From the NCBI GenBank assembly GCA_963712065.1, contig CAVQGM010000002.1, forward strand, positions 1,302,001-1,366,000: 64,000 bases of DNA, written 5' to 3'. The translations under genes and the position numbers were made by a program. The stretch's first letter is position 1, and every line of letters begins with the position of its first letter. Below are positions 55,104-63,875 of the stretch, piece after piece. The notes under the pieces were generated by a model. The model searched no databases. It worked only from the letters and a program-made list of their open reading frames with translations, and was not told the origin of the DNA. The stretch comes from CAVQGM01 sp963712065. Its GTDB lineage: Bacteria; Actinomycetota; Acidimicrobiia; Acidimicrobiales; Acidimicrobilacustridaceae.

Positions 55104-56260
55104 AGGTCGAGGACGTCCATCATCTGGGCGACGTCCTTGTCGCCCCTGCCCGAGAGGTTGAGCAGCACCACCTTGCCGGCCAGCGCCCCCCGGTCGCGTG
55201 ACACCCAGGCGAGGGCGTGGGCCGGCTCGAGGGCGGGGATGATGCCCTCGGTGCGGGACAGCAGCTGGAAGGCCTCGATCACCTCGGCGTCGGTGACCGA
55301 CTCGTAGCGGGCCCGACCGATGGCGGCGAGCTGCGAGTGCTCCGGACCGACCCCCGGGTAGTCGAGCCCGGCCGAGATCGACGACGCCTCGAGCACCTGC
55401 CCGAACTCGTCCTGCATCAGGTAGGACTTCATCCCGTGCACCACACCGGGGACGCCCCGTCCGATGGCGGCGCCGCCGGCGGGCTCGACGCCCACCAGCT
55501 CGGCCCGCGTGTCGGCGAACCCCGAGAAGATGCCGATGGCGTTGGACCCCCCGCCGACGCACGCGGTCACGACGTCGGGGACGTCACCGTCGAGCACCTC
55601 GGCGCACTGCCGGCGCGACTCGTCGCCGATGACCCGGTGGAACTCACGCACCATCCACGGGTACGGATGTGGGCCCATCACCGAACCGAGGCAGTAGTGG
55701 GTGGTCTCGACGGTCGCGACCCAGTCGCGCATGGCCTCGTTGACGGCGTCCTTCAGGGTGCGGCTGCCGGACACGGCGGGCACGACCTCGGCGCCGAGCA
55801 GACGCATGCGGAACACGTTGAGGGCCTGGCGGGCCATGTCGACCTCGCCCATGAACACCACGCACTCCATGCCGAGGAGGGCGGCGGCGGTGGCGGTGGC
55901 CACGCCGTGCTGACCTGCCCCCGTCTCGGCCACGAGACGTGACTTCCCCATGCGCCGGGCCAGCAGGGCCTGGCCGAGCACGTTGTTGATCTTGTGGGAG
56001 CCGGTGTGGTTCAGGTCTTCGCGCTTCAGCAGCATGCGGACGCCGAGCTCGTCGGAGAGCCGGTGGCACTCGGTGAGCGGCGACGGCCGGCCGGCGTAGT
56101 CGCGCAACAGGTCGTCGAGCTCGGTGCGGAAGGCCGGGTCGCCCCACGCCGATCGGAACGCCTTCTCGAGGTCCTCGCACGCCGGCACGAGGGTCTCGGG
56201 CACGAAGCGGCCGCCGAACTCGCCGAAGCGGCCGGACTCGCTGGGCTCACCGAGGGCCAC
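55100..56260 (-). CDS. trpB: Tryptophan synthase beta subunit (TrpB1)
   Basis: TrpB joins indole with serine. The 386-residue PLP enzyme begins GRFGEFGGRFVPETLVPA, has the Schiff-base Lys in LNHTGSHKINNVLGQALLA, ETGAGQHGVATATAAAL, the phosphate loop VGGGSNAIGIFSGF and the closing EGIIPALEPAHALAWV, and GRGDKDV. This is the standard alpha-partnered type. GTG start at 56260 after a GAGG ribosome site. A TTCACC-18-TACCCT promoter precedes it. Confidence 0.95.
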   Translation of the reverse strand: MALGEPSESGRFGEFGGRFVPETLVPACEDLEKAFRSAWGDPAFRTELDDLLRDYAGRPSPLTECHRLSDELGVRMLLKREDLNHTGSHKINNVLGQALLARRMGKSRLVAETGAGQHGVATATAAALLGMECVVFMGEVDMARQALNVFRMRLLGAEVVPAVSGSRTLKDAVNEAMRDWVATVETTHYCLGSVMGPHPYPWMVREFHRVIGDESRRQCAEVLDGDVPDVVTACVGGGSNAIGIFSGFADTRAELVGVEPAGGAAIGRGVPGVVHGMKSYLMQDEFGQVLEASSISAGLDYPGVGPEHSQLAAIGRARYESVTDAEVIEAFQLLSRTEGIIPALEPAHALAWVSRDRGALAGKVVLLNLSGRGDKDVAQMMDVLDL

Positions 56261-56307
56261 GGCCCACCTCGTCTCGGTCGCGCGCGCCTTCAGGGGACAT
56301 CGCCGAG

Positions 56308-56337
56308 CAGGGTACGGCCTGGGTCCCGTGACGGTGA
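56308..56337 (-). promoter_or_regulatory. Promoter candidate for trpBA
   Basis: On the minus strand TTCACC (56337-56332) and TACCCT (56313-56308) are spaced by 18 nt, a reasonable sigma-A layout, ~48 nt before the trpB GTG. It would allow trpBA transcription separate from trpF. Confidence 0.45.
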
Positions 56338-56380
56338 ACTCGAAAGACCGCTCGCGGCGACGAGAACCGGGGGGCGGCGC

Positions 56381-57094
56381 CTACCGGACGGTGGCGTCGT
56401 CCTCCCAGTCGTAGTCGTAGACGTCCTCGCCGACCGACGCGATGGCGGCCCGGCGGGCGGCCAGGTCGAGCGTGGGGCGGGGCAGCTCGGTCGAGTCGTC
56501 GACCTTGGCGGCGTTGACGAACCGCATCACCTTGAGCGGGTCCTTGCGGCCCGGAGAGGCCTCGACCCCGGTGGACACGTCGACCCCCCAGGGGTGCACC
56601 TGGGCGATGGCCTCGGCCACGTTCTCGGGTCGCAGTCCGCCAGCCAGGATGATCGGGCGGTCGAGCGGGAGGTGCTCGGCGATCGACCAGTCGAACACCC
56701 GACCCGAGCCCGGGATCTGGGAGTCCACCAGCACGGCATCGACGTCGTAGTCGCCCATGCGGTCGAACATGCGGTCGCCGGCGGCGAAGGCCTTGACCAC
56801 GAACCCGACCCGCTCGCGGATCCAGGCCGCCTCGGCCGGGGACTCGTGGCCGTGCAGCTGGGCCCCCTTGAGGCCCTGCTGGTTGACGATCTCGACCACC
56901 CGCGGGGGCGTCTCGTCGCGGAACACGCCGACGGTGAGCGTCTCGTGGGGTAGCCGGCGCACGATGTCGCGTGCCGCCGCCGGGGCGACCTGGCGGGTCG
57001 AGGGCGCGAACACGAAGCCGACGGCATCGGCACCCATGGCCACGGCGAGGAGGGCGTCCTCCTCGTTCGTGATCCCGCAGATCTTCACGAACAC
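56381..57094 (-). CDS. trpF: Phosphoribosylanthranilate isomerase
   Basis: TrpF performs the Amadori rearrangement of phosphoribosyl-anthranilate. The 237-residue barrel starts FVKICGITNEEDALLAVAMGADAVGFVFAPSTRQV with the catalytic Cys in KICGI, then GAQLHGHESPAEA, catalytic Asp in AVLVDSQIPGSGRVFDWS and PIILAGGLRPENVAEAI, GVDVSTGVEASPGRKDPLKVMRFV. Its GTG start at 57094 lies 7 nt after a TACCGT -10-like box, so it may be transcribed on its own as a leaderless gene. A short acidic C-terminal extension (DVYDYDWEDDATVR) is present. Confidence 0.93.
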   Translation of the reverse strand: MFVKICGITNEEDALLAVAMGADAVGFVFAPSTRQVAPAAARDIVRRLPHETLTVGVFRDETPPRVVEIVNQQGLKGAQLHGHESPAEAAWIRERVGFVVKAFAAGDRMFDRMGDYDVDAVLVDSQIPGSGRVFDWSIAEHLPLDRPIILAGGLRPENVAEAIAQVHPWGVDVSTGVEASPGRKDPLKVMRFVNAAKVDDSTELPRPTLDLAARRAAIASVGEDVYDYDWEDDATVR

Positions 57095-57101
57095 CCGGGA
57101 G

Positions 57102-57107
57102 ACGGTA
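57102..57107 (-). promoter_or_regulatory. Leaderless -10 for trpF
   Basis: The minus strand reads TACCGT, 7 nt, then the trpF GTG. Identical hexamer to the haemoglobin and hydrolase promoters. Confidence 0.45.
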
Positions 57108-57174
57108 CCGGCCGGGACTCCGCGAGCGGGGGAACTTCCGCTCCCCGCCACCCGGGCCTCGCGTCGAAGAGCCT

Positions 57175-58428
57175 CTACCCGTCGATCAGGCGGCCGTGGA
57201 GGTAGTCGTCGTAGGCGGAGAGGTCGAGGTGGCCGTGGCCGCAGTAGTTGAAGAGGATGACCTTCTCCTGACCCGTCTCCTTGGCGGCGAGGGCCTCGTC
57301 GATGGCCGCCCGGATGCCGTGGGCGGCCTCGGGCGCCGGCACCTTGCCCTCGGCGTTGGCGAACTGGATCGCCGCCTCGAACACCTTGCCCTGCGGGTAG
57401 GCGACCGCCTCCATGCGCCCGTCCTTCACCAGCTTGGACACGATGGGCGAGTCCCCGTGGTAGCGGAGGCCACCGGCGTGGATCGACGGCGGGATGAACT
57501 CGTGGCCGAGGGTGAACATCGGCATCAGCGGGGTCATGCCGGCGACGTCGCCGAAGTCGTACTCGAACGTGCCCTCGGTGAGCGTGGGGCACGACGACGG
57601 CTCGACGGCGACGAGACGCACCCCCTCGTCGGGCACGAACGGGAACGAGATGCCACCGAGGTTGGAGCCGCCGCCGCACGGCGCGATCACCACGTCGGGC
57701 TTCTCCTCACCGGCGAGCTGGAGCTGCTCCTTGGCCTCGAGGCCGATGACGGTCTGGTGCAGCAGCACGTGGTTGAGCACCGACCCGAGGGCGTAGTGGG
57801 AGTCGTCGCGGCCGACGCAGTCGCGGACGGCGTCGGAGATGGCGGCGCCGAGCGAGCCCGGGTGGTCGGGGTCGTCCACCGGCGACGGCACGACCTCCCC
57901 GCCCCAGATCTCCATCATGATCTTCCGGTAGGGCTTCTGGTCGTACGAGGCCCGCACCATGTAGACCTTGCACTCCATCCCGAACTGGGCGGTGGCGAAG
58001 CTGAGGGCGGTGCCCCACTGGCCGGCGCCGGTCTCGGTGGTGAGCCGGTGCACGCCTTCCTGCTTGTTGTAGAAGGCCTGCGGCACCGCGGTGTTGGGCT
58101 TGTGCGACCCGGCCGGTGACACCGACTCGTCCTTGAAGTAGATGCGGGCGGGGGTGCCGAGGGCCGCCTCGAGCCGCTCGGCCCGCACGAGCGGCGTCGG
58201 TCGCCACAGCTTGAGGATGTCCAGCACCTCACCCGGGATGTCGATCCACGGCTCGGCCGACATCTCCTGGGCGATGAGCGCCATCGGGAAGAGCGGGGCC
58301 AGGTCGTCGGGGCCGACCGGCTGGCGGGTGGCGGGGTGCAACGGCGGGTCGAGCGGCTCGGGGAGGCGCGGCAGCAGGTTGTACCAGGCGGTGGGGATCT
58401 GGGTCTCGGGCAACGTGTACCGGGTCAT
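57175..58428 (-). CDS. TrpB2-type tryptophan synthase beta homologue
   Basis: A 417-residue TrpB-like PLP enzyme of the TrpEb_2 class, which functions without TrpA and may salvage free indole or use other substrates. Class marks: TAWYNLLPRLP, LKLWRPTPLVRAERLEAALGTPARIYFKDES, the PLP Lys in SPAGSHKPNTAVPQAFYN, ETGAGQWGTALSFATAQFGMECKVYMVRASYDQKPYRK, CGGGSNLGGISFPFV and EAAHGIRAAIDEAL. A GGAGG ribosome site precedes the ATG at 58428. It sits between trpC and trpF, so the locus encodes both beta types. Confidence 0.92.
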   Translation of the reverse strand: MTRYTLPETQIPTAWYNLLPRLPEPLDPPLHPATRQPVGPDDLAPLFPMALIAQEMSAEPWIDIPGEVLDILKLWRPTPLVRAERLEAALGTPARIYFKDESVSPAGSHKPNTAVPQAFYNKQEGVHRLTTETGAGQWGTALSFATAQFGMECKVYMVRASYDQKPYRKIMMEIWGGEVVPSPVDDPDHPGSLGAAISDAVRDCVGRDDSHYALGSVLNHVLLHQTVIGLEAKEQLQLAGEEKPDVVIAPCGGGSNLGGISFPFVPDEGVRLVAVEPSSCPTLTEGTFEYDFGDVAGMTPLMPMFTLGHEFIPPSIHAGGLRYHGDSPIVSKLVKDGRMEAVAYPQGKVFEAAIQFANAEGKVPAPEAAHGIRAAIDEALAAKETGQEKVILFNYCGHGHLDLSAYDDYLHGRLIDG

Positions 58429-58468
58429 GGCAGCCTCCGAGCGTCGTTCGTGGTGGGAACGCCGCGGA

Positions 58469-59254
58469 TCATACGGCGGCCGACGCGAGGGCGCCGACCG
58501 CGGCGACGGGGTCGCTCGACGTCACCAGCGACTCCCCCACCAGGACCGCCCGGTAGCCGGCGCCGACCAGCGCGGCGGCGTCGGCCGGCCCGCCGATGCC
58601 GGACTCGGCCACCCGCACGACCGGCTCGGGGATCAGCGGGGCCATCCGGACGGCCCGGGTCGTGTCGACCTCGAAGGTCACGAGATCGCGCTGGTTGACC
58701 CCGACCAGGTCGGCGCCGGCGGCCATGGCCCGCTCGAGCTCGGCCTCGTCGTGGATCTCGACGAGGGCGTCGAGGGACAGGTCACGGGCCAGCGCGAGGA
58801 AGTCGGTGAGCTCGGCCTGGTCGACGGCGGCGACGATGAGCAGCACGCAGTCGGCCCCGATGAGCCGTGTGTCGCACACGTCGCGGGCCGACACGGTGAA
58901 GTCCTTGCGGAGCACGGGCAGGGTCACCGCCGCTCGGGCGGCCTGCAGGTCGGCCACCGATCCGCCGAAGAAGGCGACGTCGGTGAGCACCGAGAGACAG
59001 GCGGCGCCGCCCCGCTCGTAGTCGCGGGCGAGCGCGGCGGGATCGAGGTCGGGGCACAGGTCGCCCTTCGACGGCGACCGGCGCTTGACCTCGCTGATCA
59101 CGGCGACGGCGTGAGGGGAGGTGACGAGCGCCTCGCGGAAGCCGCGGGTGGCCGGTCGACCCCGGGCCTCGTCGACGAGCCGGTCGAGCGGGCGGCGATC
59201 GTCGGCGGCCGCCTCACGGTGGGCGGCGACGATGCGGTCGAGGTAGGTGCGCAC
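58469..59254 (-). CDS. trpC: Indole-3-glycerol phosphate synthase
   Basis: TrpC closes the indole ring. The 261-residue barrel has ISEVKRRSPSKGDLCPDLDPAALARDYERGGAACLSVLTDVAFFGGS with catalytic Lys and Glu, LRKDFTVSARDVCDTRLIGADCVLLIVAAV, DALVEIHDEAELERAMAAGADLVGVNQRDLVTFEVD and ESGIGGPADAAALVGAGYRAVLVGESLV. Start is GTG at 59254, 9 nt after the J-domain gene stop. trpD and trpG are not in the window, so the early pathway steps other than trpE lie elsewhere. Confidence 0.95.
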   Translation of the reverse strand: MRTYLDRIVAAHREAAADDRRPLDRLVDEARGRPATRGFREALVTSPHAVAVISEVKRRSPSKGDLCPDLDPAALARDYERGGAACLSVLTDVAFFGGSVADLQAARAAVTLPVLRKDFTVSARDVCDTRLIGADCVLLIVAAVDQAELTDFLALARDLSLDALVEIHDEAELERAMAAGADLVGVNQRDLVTFEVDTTRAVRMAPLIPEPVVRVAESGIGGPADAAALVGAGYRAVLVGESLVTSSDPVAAVGALASAAV

Positions 59255-59263
59255 GGTCGGCCC

Positions 59264-59833
59264 TCAGTCCTTCTCGGCCTGGTAGCTGCGCATCACGGCG
59301 AGGGCGGGGGCCGCGAGGAAGGCCAGGCCCGAGGCGACGACGGCGATGACGCCGAGGGCCAGCAGCGGCGCGAAGGATGCCGCCAGGCCGGCCGAGCAGG
59401 CGAACAGGCCGATGCCGAGCAGCACCACCGGCAGCAGCTGCACCCACCGCGGCACCTGCGTGCCCCGCACCGGCGTGTCGTCGAGGAGACCGGCGTAGTC
59501 GACGTCCTCGTCGTCGTAGGGCACGAACTCGGGGTCGGACATGCCCGGCCGGCGGCCCGCCCGGCGCTGCTGGCGCCGGTCGGCGTCGTAGGCCCGCCGT
59601 CGGTCGGCGCTGCCCAGCACGGCCCAGGCCTCGTTGACGCGTCGCATGCGGTCCTCGTCGCCGGAACCCCCACTGCCCGTCGCCCGGCCGCGGGCCGCCT
59701 GCACGTCCGGGTGGTGCTCACGGGCGAGGCGGAGGTATGCGCTCCGGATCTCGACGTCGGTCGCCGTCGGCGACACCCCCAGCACCTCGTAGTGGTCCAC
59801 GACAGGATCGTACGAGCGGAGCGGGCCGCTCAT
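59264..59833 (-). CDS. J-domain protein with C-terminal membrane helices
   Basis: A 189-residue protein. Residues ~12-85 form a DnaJ domain: VVDHYEVLGVSPTATDVEIRSAYLRLAREHHPDVQAARG with the essential HPD, then RRVNEAWAVLGSADRRRAYDADRR. A polar linker leads to two C-terminal hydrophobic helices (~130-180, VQLLPVVLLGIGLFACSAGLAA and LLALGVIAVVASGLAFLAAPALAV). It probably recruits DnaK to the membrane; no client can be named. The ATG at 59833 overlaps the ygfZ stop. It lies inside the tryptophan operon between ygfZ and trpC. Confidence 0.85.
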   Translation of the reverse strand: MSGPLRSYDPVVDHYEVLGVSPTATDVEIRSAYLRLAREHHPDVQAARGRATGSGGSGDEDRMRRVNEAWAVLGSADRRRAYDADRRQQRRAGRRPGMSDPEFVPYDDEDVDYAGLLDDTPVRGTQVPRWVQLLPVVLLGIGLFACSAGLAASFAPLLALGVIAVVASGLAFLAAPALAVMRSYQAEKD

Positions 59834-60738
59834 GGAAGGGGAAGGGCCTCGATGCGGACGCGACGCGCTCGGCCGTCGATCAGGACCGAGCCGTCGGCCG
59901 GCGGCTCGACGGCCCGTCCGACGACGGCGAGGCCGATCGCGCCGGTGTCGGTGACGGCGACGCTCGTGAGGGCGCCCACGGTCGCACCGTCGACCTCGAG
60001 GTCGGCGCCGACCGCCGGGACCGTGCCGTCGACGACCACGCCCCGCAGGTGTCGGGGCACGTTGCCCCCGCGGGAGTCGATGCGGGCGACCAGCTCCTGG
60101 CCGGTGAAGCAGCCCTTGGTGAAGCTCACCGACGCCTCGATCACCCAGGCGCCGGCCTCGGCGGGGATGGTGGTGTCGGTCAGCTCGGCCCCCACCGCCG
60201 GCACGCCGGCCGAGATCCGCAGGCGCTCGAGGGCGGCGGCGTCGACGAGCGGCACGCCGTCGGGCACCGCGACCTCGGGGCCGAGCAGGTCGAAGCCGAC
60301 GACCCCGGGCCAGCCGGCGGGGACGGCCACGCCCCCGGCCGGCGCGACCCGGTCGAGGACCTCCGACGCCGGCCCCCGCACGGCGACGGCGCGCCACGTG
60401 TCGAGGAGCTCGATCTCCGCCTCGGTACGCAGCTTGAACCGCAGGAGCCGGGCGACGAGCGCGTCACCGTGACCGCCGTCGACGTCGAGGAGCAGCGCGT
60501 CGTCGCCGAGGCGGGTGACCCGCACCCAGGCGTCGACCTTGCCGGTGGGCTGCAGCACGAACGACCAGGCGGCGTCGCCGACGCCGATCGCCTCGACGTC
60601 CTGGCTGAGCTGGCCCTGGAGATAGGTGGTCGCGTCGGGCCCGGTCACGCGCACGACGTCGCGGGAGATCGGCGCGGCGGCGACGGCGTCACGCAGGGCG
60701 ACGTCGGCGGCGGCGCCGGTGAGCACGTCGGCGCTCAC
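59830..60738 (-). CDS. ygfZ: YgfZ/GcvT-like folate-binding protein
   Basis: A 302-residue YgfZ-family protein, which uses tetrahydrofolate and supports Fe-S enzyme integrity. The family signature K-G-C-[FY]-x-G-Q-E appears as SFTKGCFTGQELVARIDSRGGNVPRHLRG, with VVRVTGPDATTYLQGQLSQDV at the N-terminus and LRFKLRTEAEIELLD mid-protein. GTG start at 60738 is 31 nt after the trpE stop. It may help maintain Fe-S enzymes such as NadA, but its placement in the tryptophan operon could also be incidental. Confidence 0.9.
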   Translation of the reverse strand: MSADVLTGAAADVALRDAVAAAPISRDVVRVTGPDATTYLQGQLSQDVEAIGVGDAAWSFVLQPTGKVDAWVRVTRLGDDALLLDVDGGHGDALVARLLRFKLRTEAEIELLDTWRAVAVRGPASEVLDRVAPAGGVAVPAGWPGVVGFDLLGPEVAVPDGVPLVDAAALERLRISAGVPAVGAELTDTTIPAEAGAWVIEASVSFTKGCFTGQELVARIDSRGGNVPRHLRGVVVDGTVPAVGADLEVDGATVGALTSVAVTDTGAIGLAVVGRAVEPPADGSVLIDGRARRVRIEALPLP

Positions 60739-60769
60739 CGGTGGCCCTCGGCGGCGCGACGGGCGGCGG

Positions 60770-62264
<1,495 letters not shown>

Positions 62265-62271
62265 GGGGCGC

Positions 62272-62655
62272 TCAGTGGTCGGCGGTGGCGGTGGTGTGCC
62301 CCTCGCCGAACTGGCGGAAGAAGCACGAGTACTCACCGGTGTGGCATGCGCCCTTGCCCTCCTGCTCGACGACGAACAGGAGGGTGTCGCCGTCGCAGTC
62401 GTAGTAGGCCTCGCGGACGAACTGGCGGTCGCCCGAGGTGTCGCCCTTGCGCCACAGCTCCTGACGGGAGCGGCTCCAGAACACGGTGCGACCCTCGGCG
62501 AACGTGCGGGCGAGCGACTCCTCGTTCATCCACGCCATCATCAGCACCCGTCCGGTGCCCTCCTCCTGCACGATGGCCGGCACCAGCCCGTCGGCGTCGA
62601 AGGTGACCAGGGCGAGCTGTTCCTCGGTGACGGCGATGGGGGTGGCGACCGGCAT
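62272..62655 (-). CDS. hisI: Phosphoribosyl-AMP cyclohydrolase
   Basis: HisI opens the purine ring of phosphoribosyl-AMP in histidine synthesis. The 127-residue protein has LVPAIVQEEGTGRVLMMAWMNEESLARTFAEGRTVFWSRSRQELWRKGDTSG, then the metal-binding cysteines in YYDCDGDTLLFVVEQEGKGACHTGEYSCFF. The ATG at 62655 is preceded by a TACGAT 9 nt upstream. hisF, cut by the window edge, lies 1.2 kb to the right on the same strand, so the histidine genes are split here by a GroES-like gene and a hydrolase. It leads into trpE. Confidence 0.94.
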   Translation of the reverse strand: MPVATPIAVTEEQLALVTFDADGLVPAIVQEEGTGRVLMMAWMNEESLARTFAEGRTVFWSRSRQELWRKGDTSGDRQFVREAYYDCDGDTLLFVVEQEGKGACHTGEYSCFFRQFGEGHTTATADH

Positions 62656-62714
62656 AGGACGGCCATCGTACGGCCCGATGGCCTTGCCCACGAACCCGAA
62701 TGGCCGTCGACGTC

Positions 62715-63056
62715 CTACAGGTAGAGGCCGGTGCTGCCCTCTTCGAGCCGGGTGGCGGCGACGGCGTGGACGTCGCGCTCGCGCAGGATGATGTAGTCGT
62801 CGCCCCGCACCTCGACCTCGTAGCGGTCCTCGGGGTTGAACAGGACCTGGTCGCCGATCTCCATGTTCCGCACGTTGGGGCCGATGGCGACGATCTCGGC
62901 CCACACCAGGCGCCGGCCGAGCTGGGCGGTGGCCGGGATCAGGATGCCGCCGGTCGAGCGCCGCTCGCCCTCGGGGCCACCGGTGCGCACCAGGATGCGG
63001 TCGTTCATCATGTTGATCGGGAGCTTGTCGTCGGGCGACGGGAGCTCGGAGGCCAT
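62715..63056 (-). CDS. GroES-like co-chaperonin, stand-alone
   Basis: A 113-residue Cpn10-fold protein: INMMNDRILVRTGGPEGERRSTGGILIPATAQ contains the N-terminal strand and mobile loop, then WAEIVAIGPNVRNMEIGDQVLFNPEDRYEVEVRGDDYIILRERDVHAV as the oligomerising core. A C-terminal extension (ATRLEEGSTGLYL) is not in standard GroES. No groEL is adjacent. The ATG at 63056 follows TAGCGT by 7 nt, so it is probably leaderless. It could be a second co-chaperonin or a specialised relative; role unproven. Confidence 0.85.
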   Translation of the reverse strand: MASELPSPDDKLPINMMNDRILVRTGGPEGERRSTGGILIPATAQLGRRLVWAEIVAIGPNVRNMEIGDQVLFNPEDRYEVEVRGDDYIILRERDVHAVAATRLEEGSTGLYL

Positions 63057-63063
63057 CGACACG

Positions 63064-63073
63064 ACGCTACCGT
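63064..63073. promoter_or_regulatory. Bidirectional overlapping -10 element, GroES-like / hydrolase
   Basis: The 10-mer ACGCTACCGT carries TACCGT (plus strand, 8 nt before the hydrolase ATG at 63082) and TAGCGT (minus strand, 7 nt before the GroES-like ATG at 63056). They share the TA at 63068-63069. It is the exact reverse complement of the element at 47579-47588. The whole intergenic region is only 25 bp. Confidence 0.6.
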
Positions 63074-63081
63074 CTCCCCTC

Positions 63082-63726
63082 ATGGCCGACGACGTCGCGT
63101 CCCGCACCGCGATCCGGTTCCCGACCGCCGACGGTCTCAGCCTGGAGGGCGAGGTCGTGGTCCCCGACGGGGCGACGGCGGCGGTCGTGCTCGCCCACCC
63201 CCACCCGGTGCACGGCGGCTCGATGAGCTCGCTCGTCACGAGCGAGCTGTTCCGGACGCTCCCCCGCCACGACCTCGCCGTGCTGCGCTTCAACTTCCGT
63301 GGCGTCGGCGGGTCCGAGGGCACGCACGGGCACGGCGTCGACGAGCAGCTCGACCTGGTGGCCGCCATCGACGCGACGGAGAACGCTGCTCCCGACCTGC
63401 CCCTCGTCACCGCCGGCTGGTCGTTCGGCGCCGACGTCTCGCTGGCCGTGGTCGACCCCCGACTGGCCGGGTGGTTCTGCGTGGCACCGCCGCTGCGGAT
63501 CCTCCCCCTCGACGACCTGGCCGCCGCTCGCGACCCCCGGCCGAAGCTCCTGGCCGTGCCCCAGCACGACCAGTTCCGCCCGCCGGGCCCCGCCGCCGAG
63601 GTCACCGCCGACTGGACGAACACCGCCATCGAGGTGGTCACCGGCGCCGACCACTTCTGCGTCGGCCGCACCGACCGCGTCGCCGAGCTGTGCGTGGGGT
63701 TCGTGTCGACGCTCGCCGCCTCCTGA
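63082..63726 (+). CDS. Alpha/beta hydrolase
   Basis: A 214-residue alpha/beta hydrolase of the dienelactone-hydrolase-like group. VVLAHPHPVHGGSMSS carries the HPHPxxGG oxyanion motif, LRFNFRGVGGSEGTHGHGVDEQLDLVAAI follows, the nucleophile elbow is GWSFGAD and the catalytic His is in TGADHFCVGR. Substrate unknown; no signal peptide. It starts 8 nt after the shared -10 element and is followed by two tandem palindromic repeats. Confidence 0.85.
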   Translation: MADDVASRTAIRFPTADGLSLEGEVVVPDGATAAVVLAHPHPVHGGSMSSLVTSELFRTLPRHDLAVLRFNFRGVGGSEGTHGHGVDEQLDLVAAIDATENAAPDLPLVTAGWSFGADVSLAVVDPRLAGWFCVAPPLRILPLDDLAAARDPRPKLLAVPQHDQFRPPGPAAEVTADWTNTAIEVVTGADHFCVGRTDRVAELCVGFVSTLAAS

Positions 63727-63857
63727 GCCGAACCGGTTGCGATCCCACCCGCTGGCGACCCCCGATCGCGCAACCAGTTCGGCAGATCTGTATGCCCACC
63801 GCCGAACCGGTTGCGATCCGACCCGCTGGCGACCCCCGATCGCGCAACCAGTTCGGC
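63727..63857. repeat. Tandem pair of 57-bp palindromic repeats
   Basis: Copies at 63727-63783 and 63801-63857 differ at one base and are separated by 17 bp. Each begins GCCGAACCGGTTGCGATC and ends with the near inverted repeat GATCGCGCAACCAGTTCGGC around a GACCCCC-containing loop. They lie between the convergent hydrolase and hisF genes. They may act as paired bidirectional terminators or belong to a REP-like repeat family. Confidence 0.75.
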
Positions 63858-63875
63858 GAAGGGTGGGGCGTGGGC

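Noticed and set aside
63727..63857. CRISPR-like direct repeat pair
   Set aside because: Only two units, palindromic, 17-bp spacer, and no cas genes nearby.
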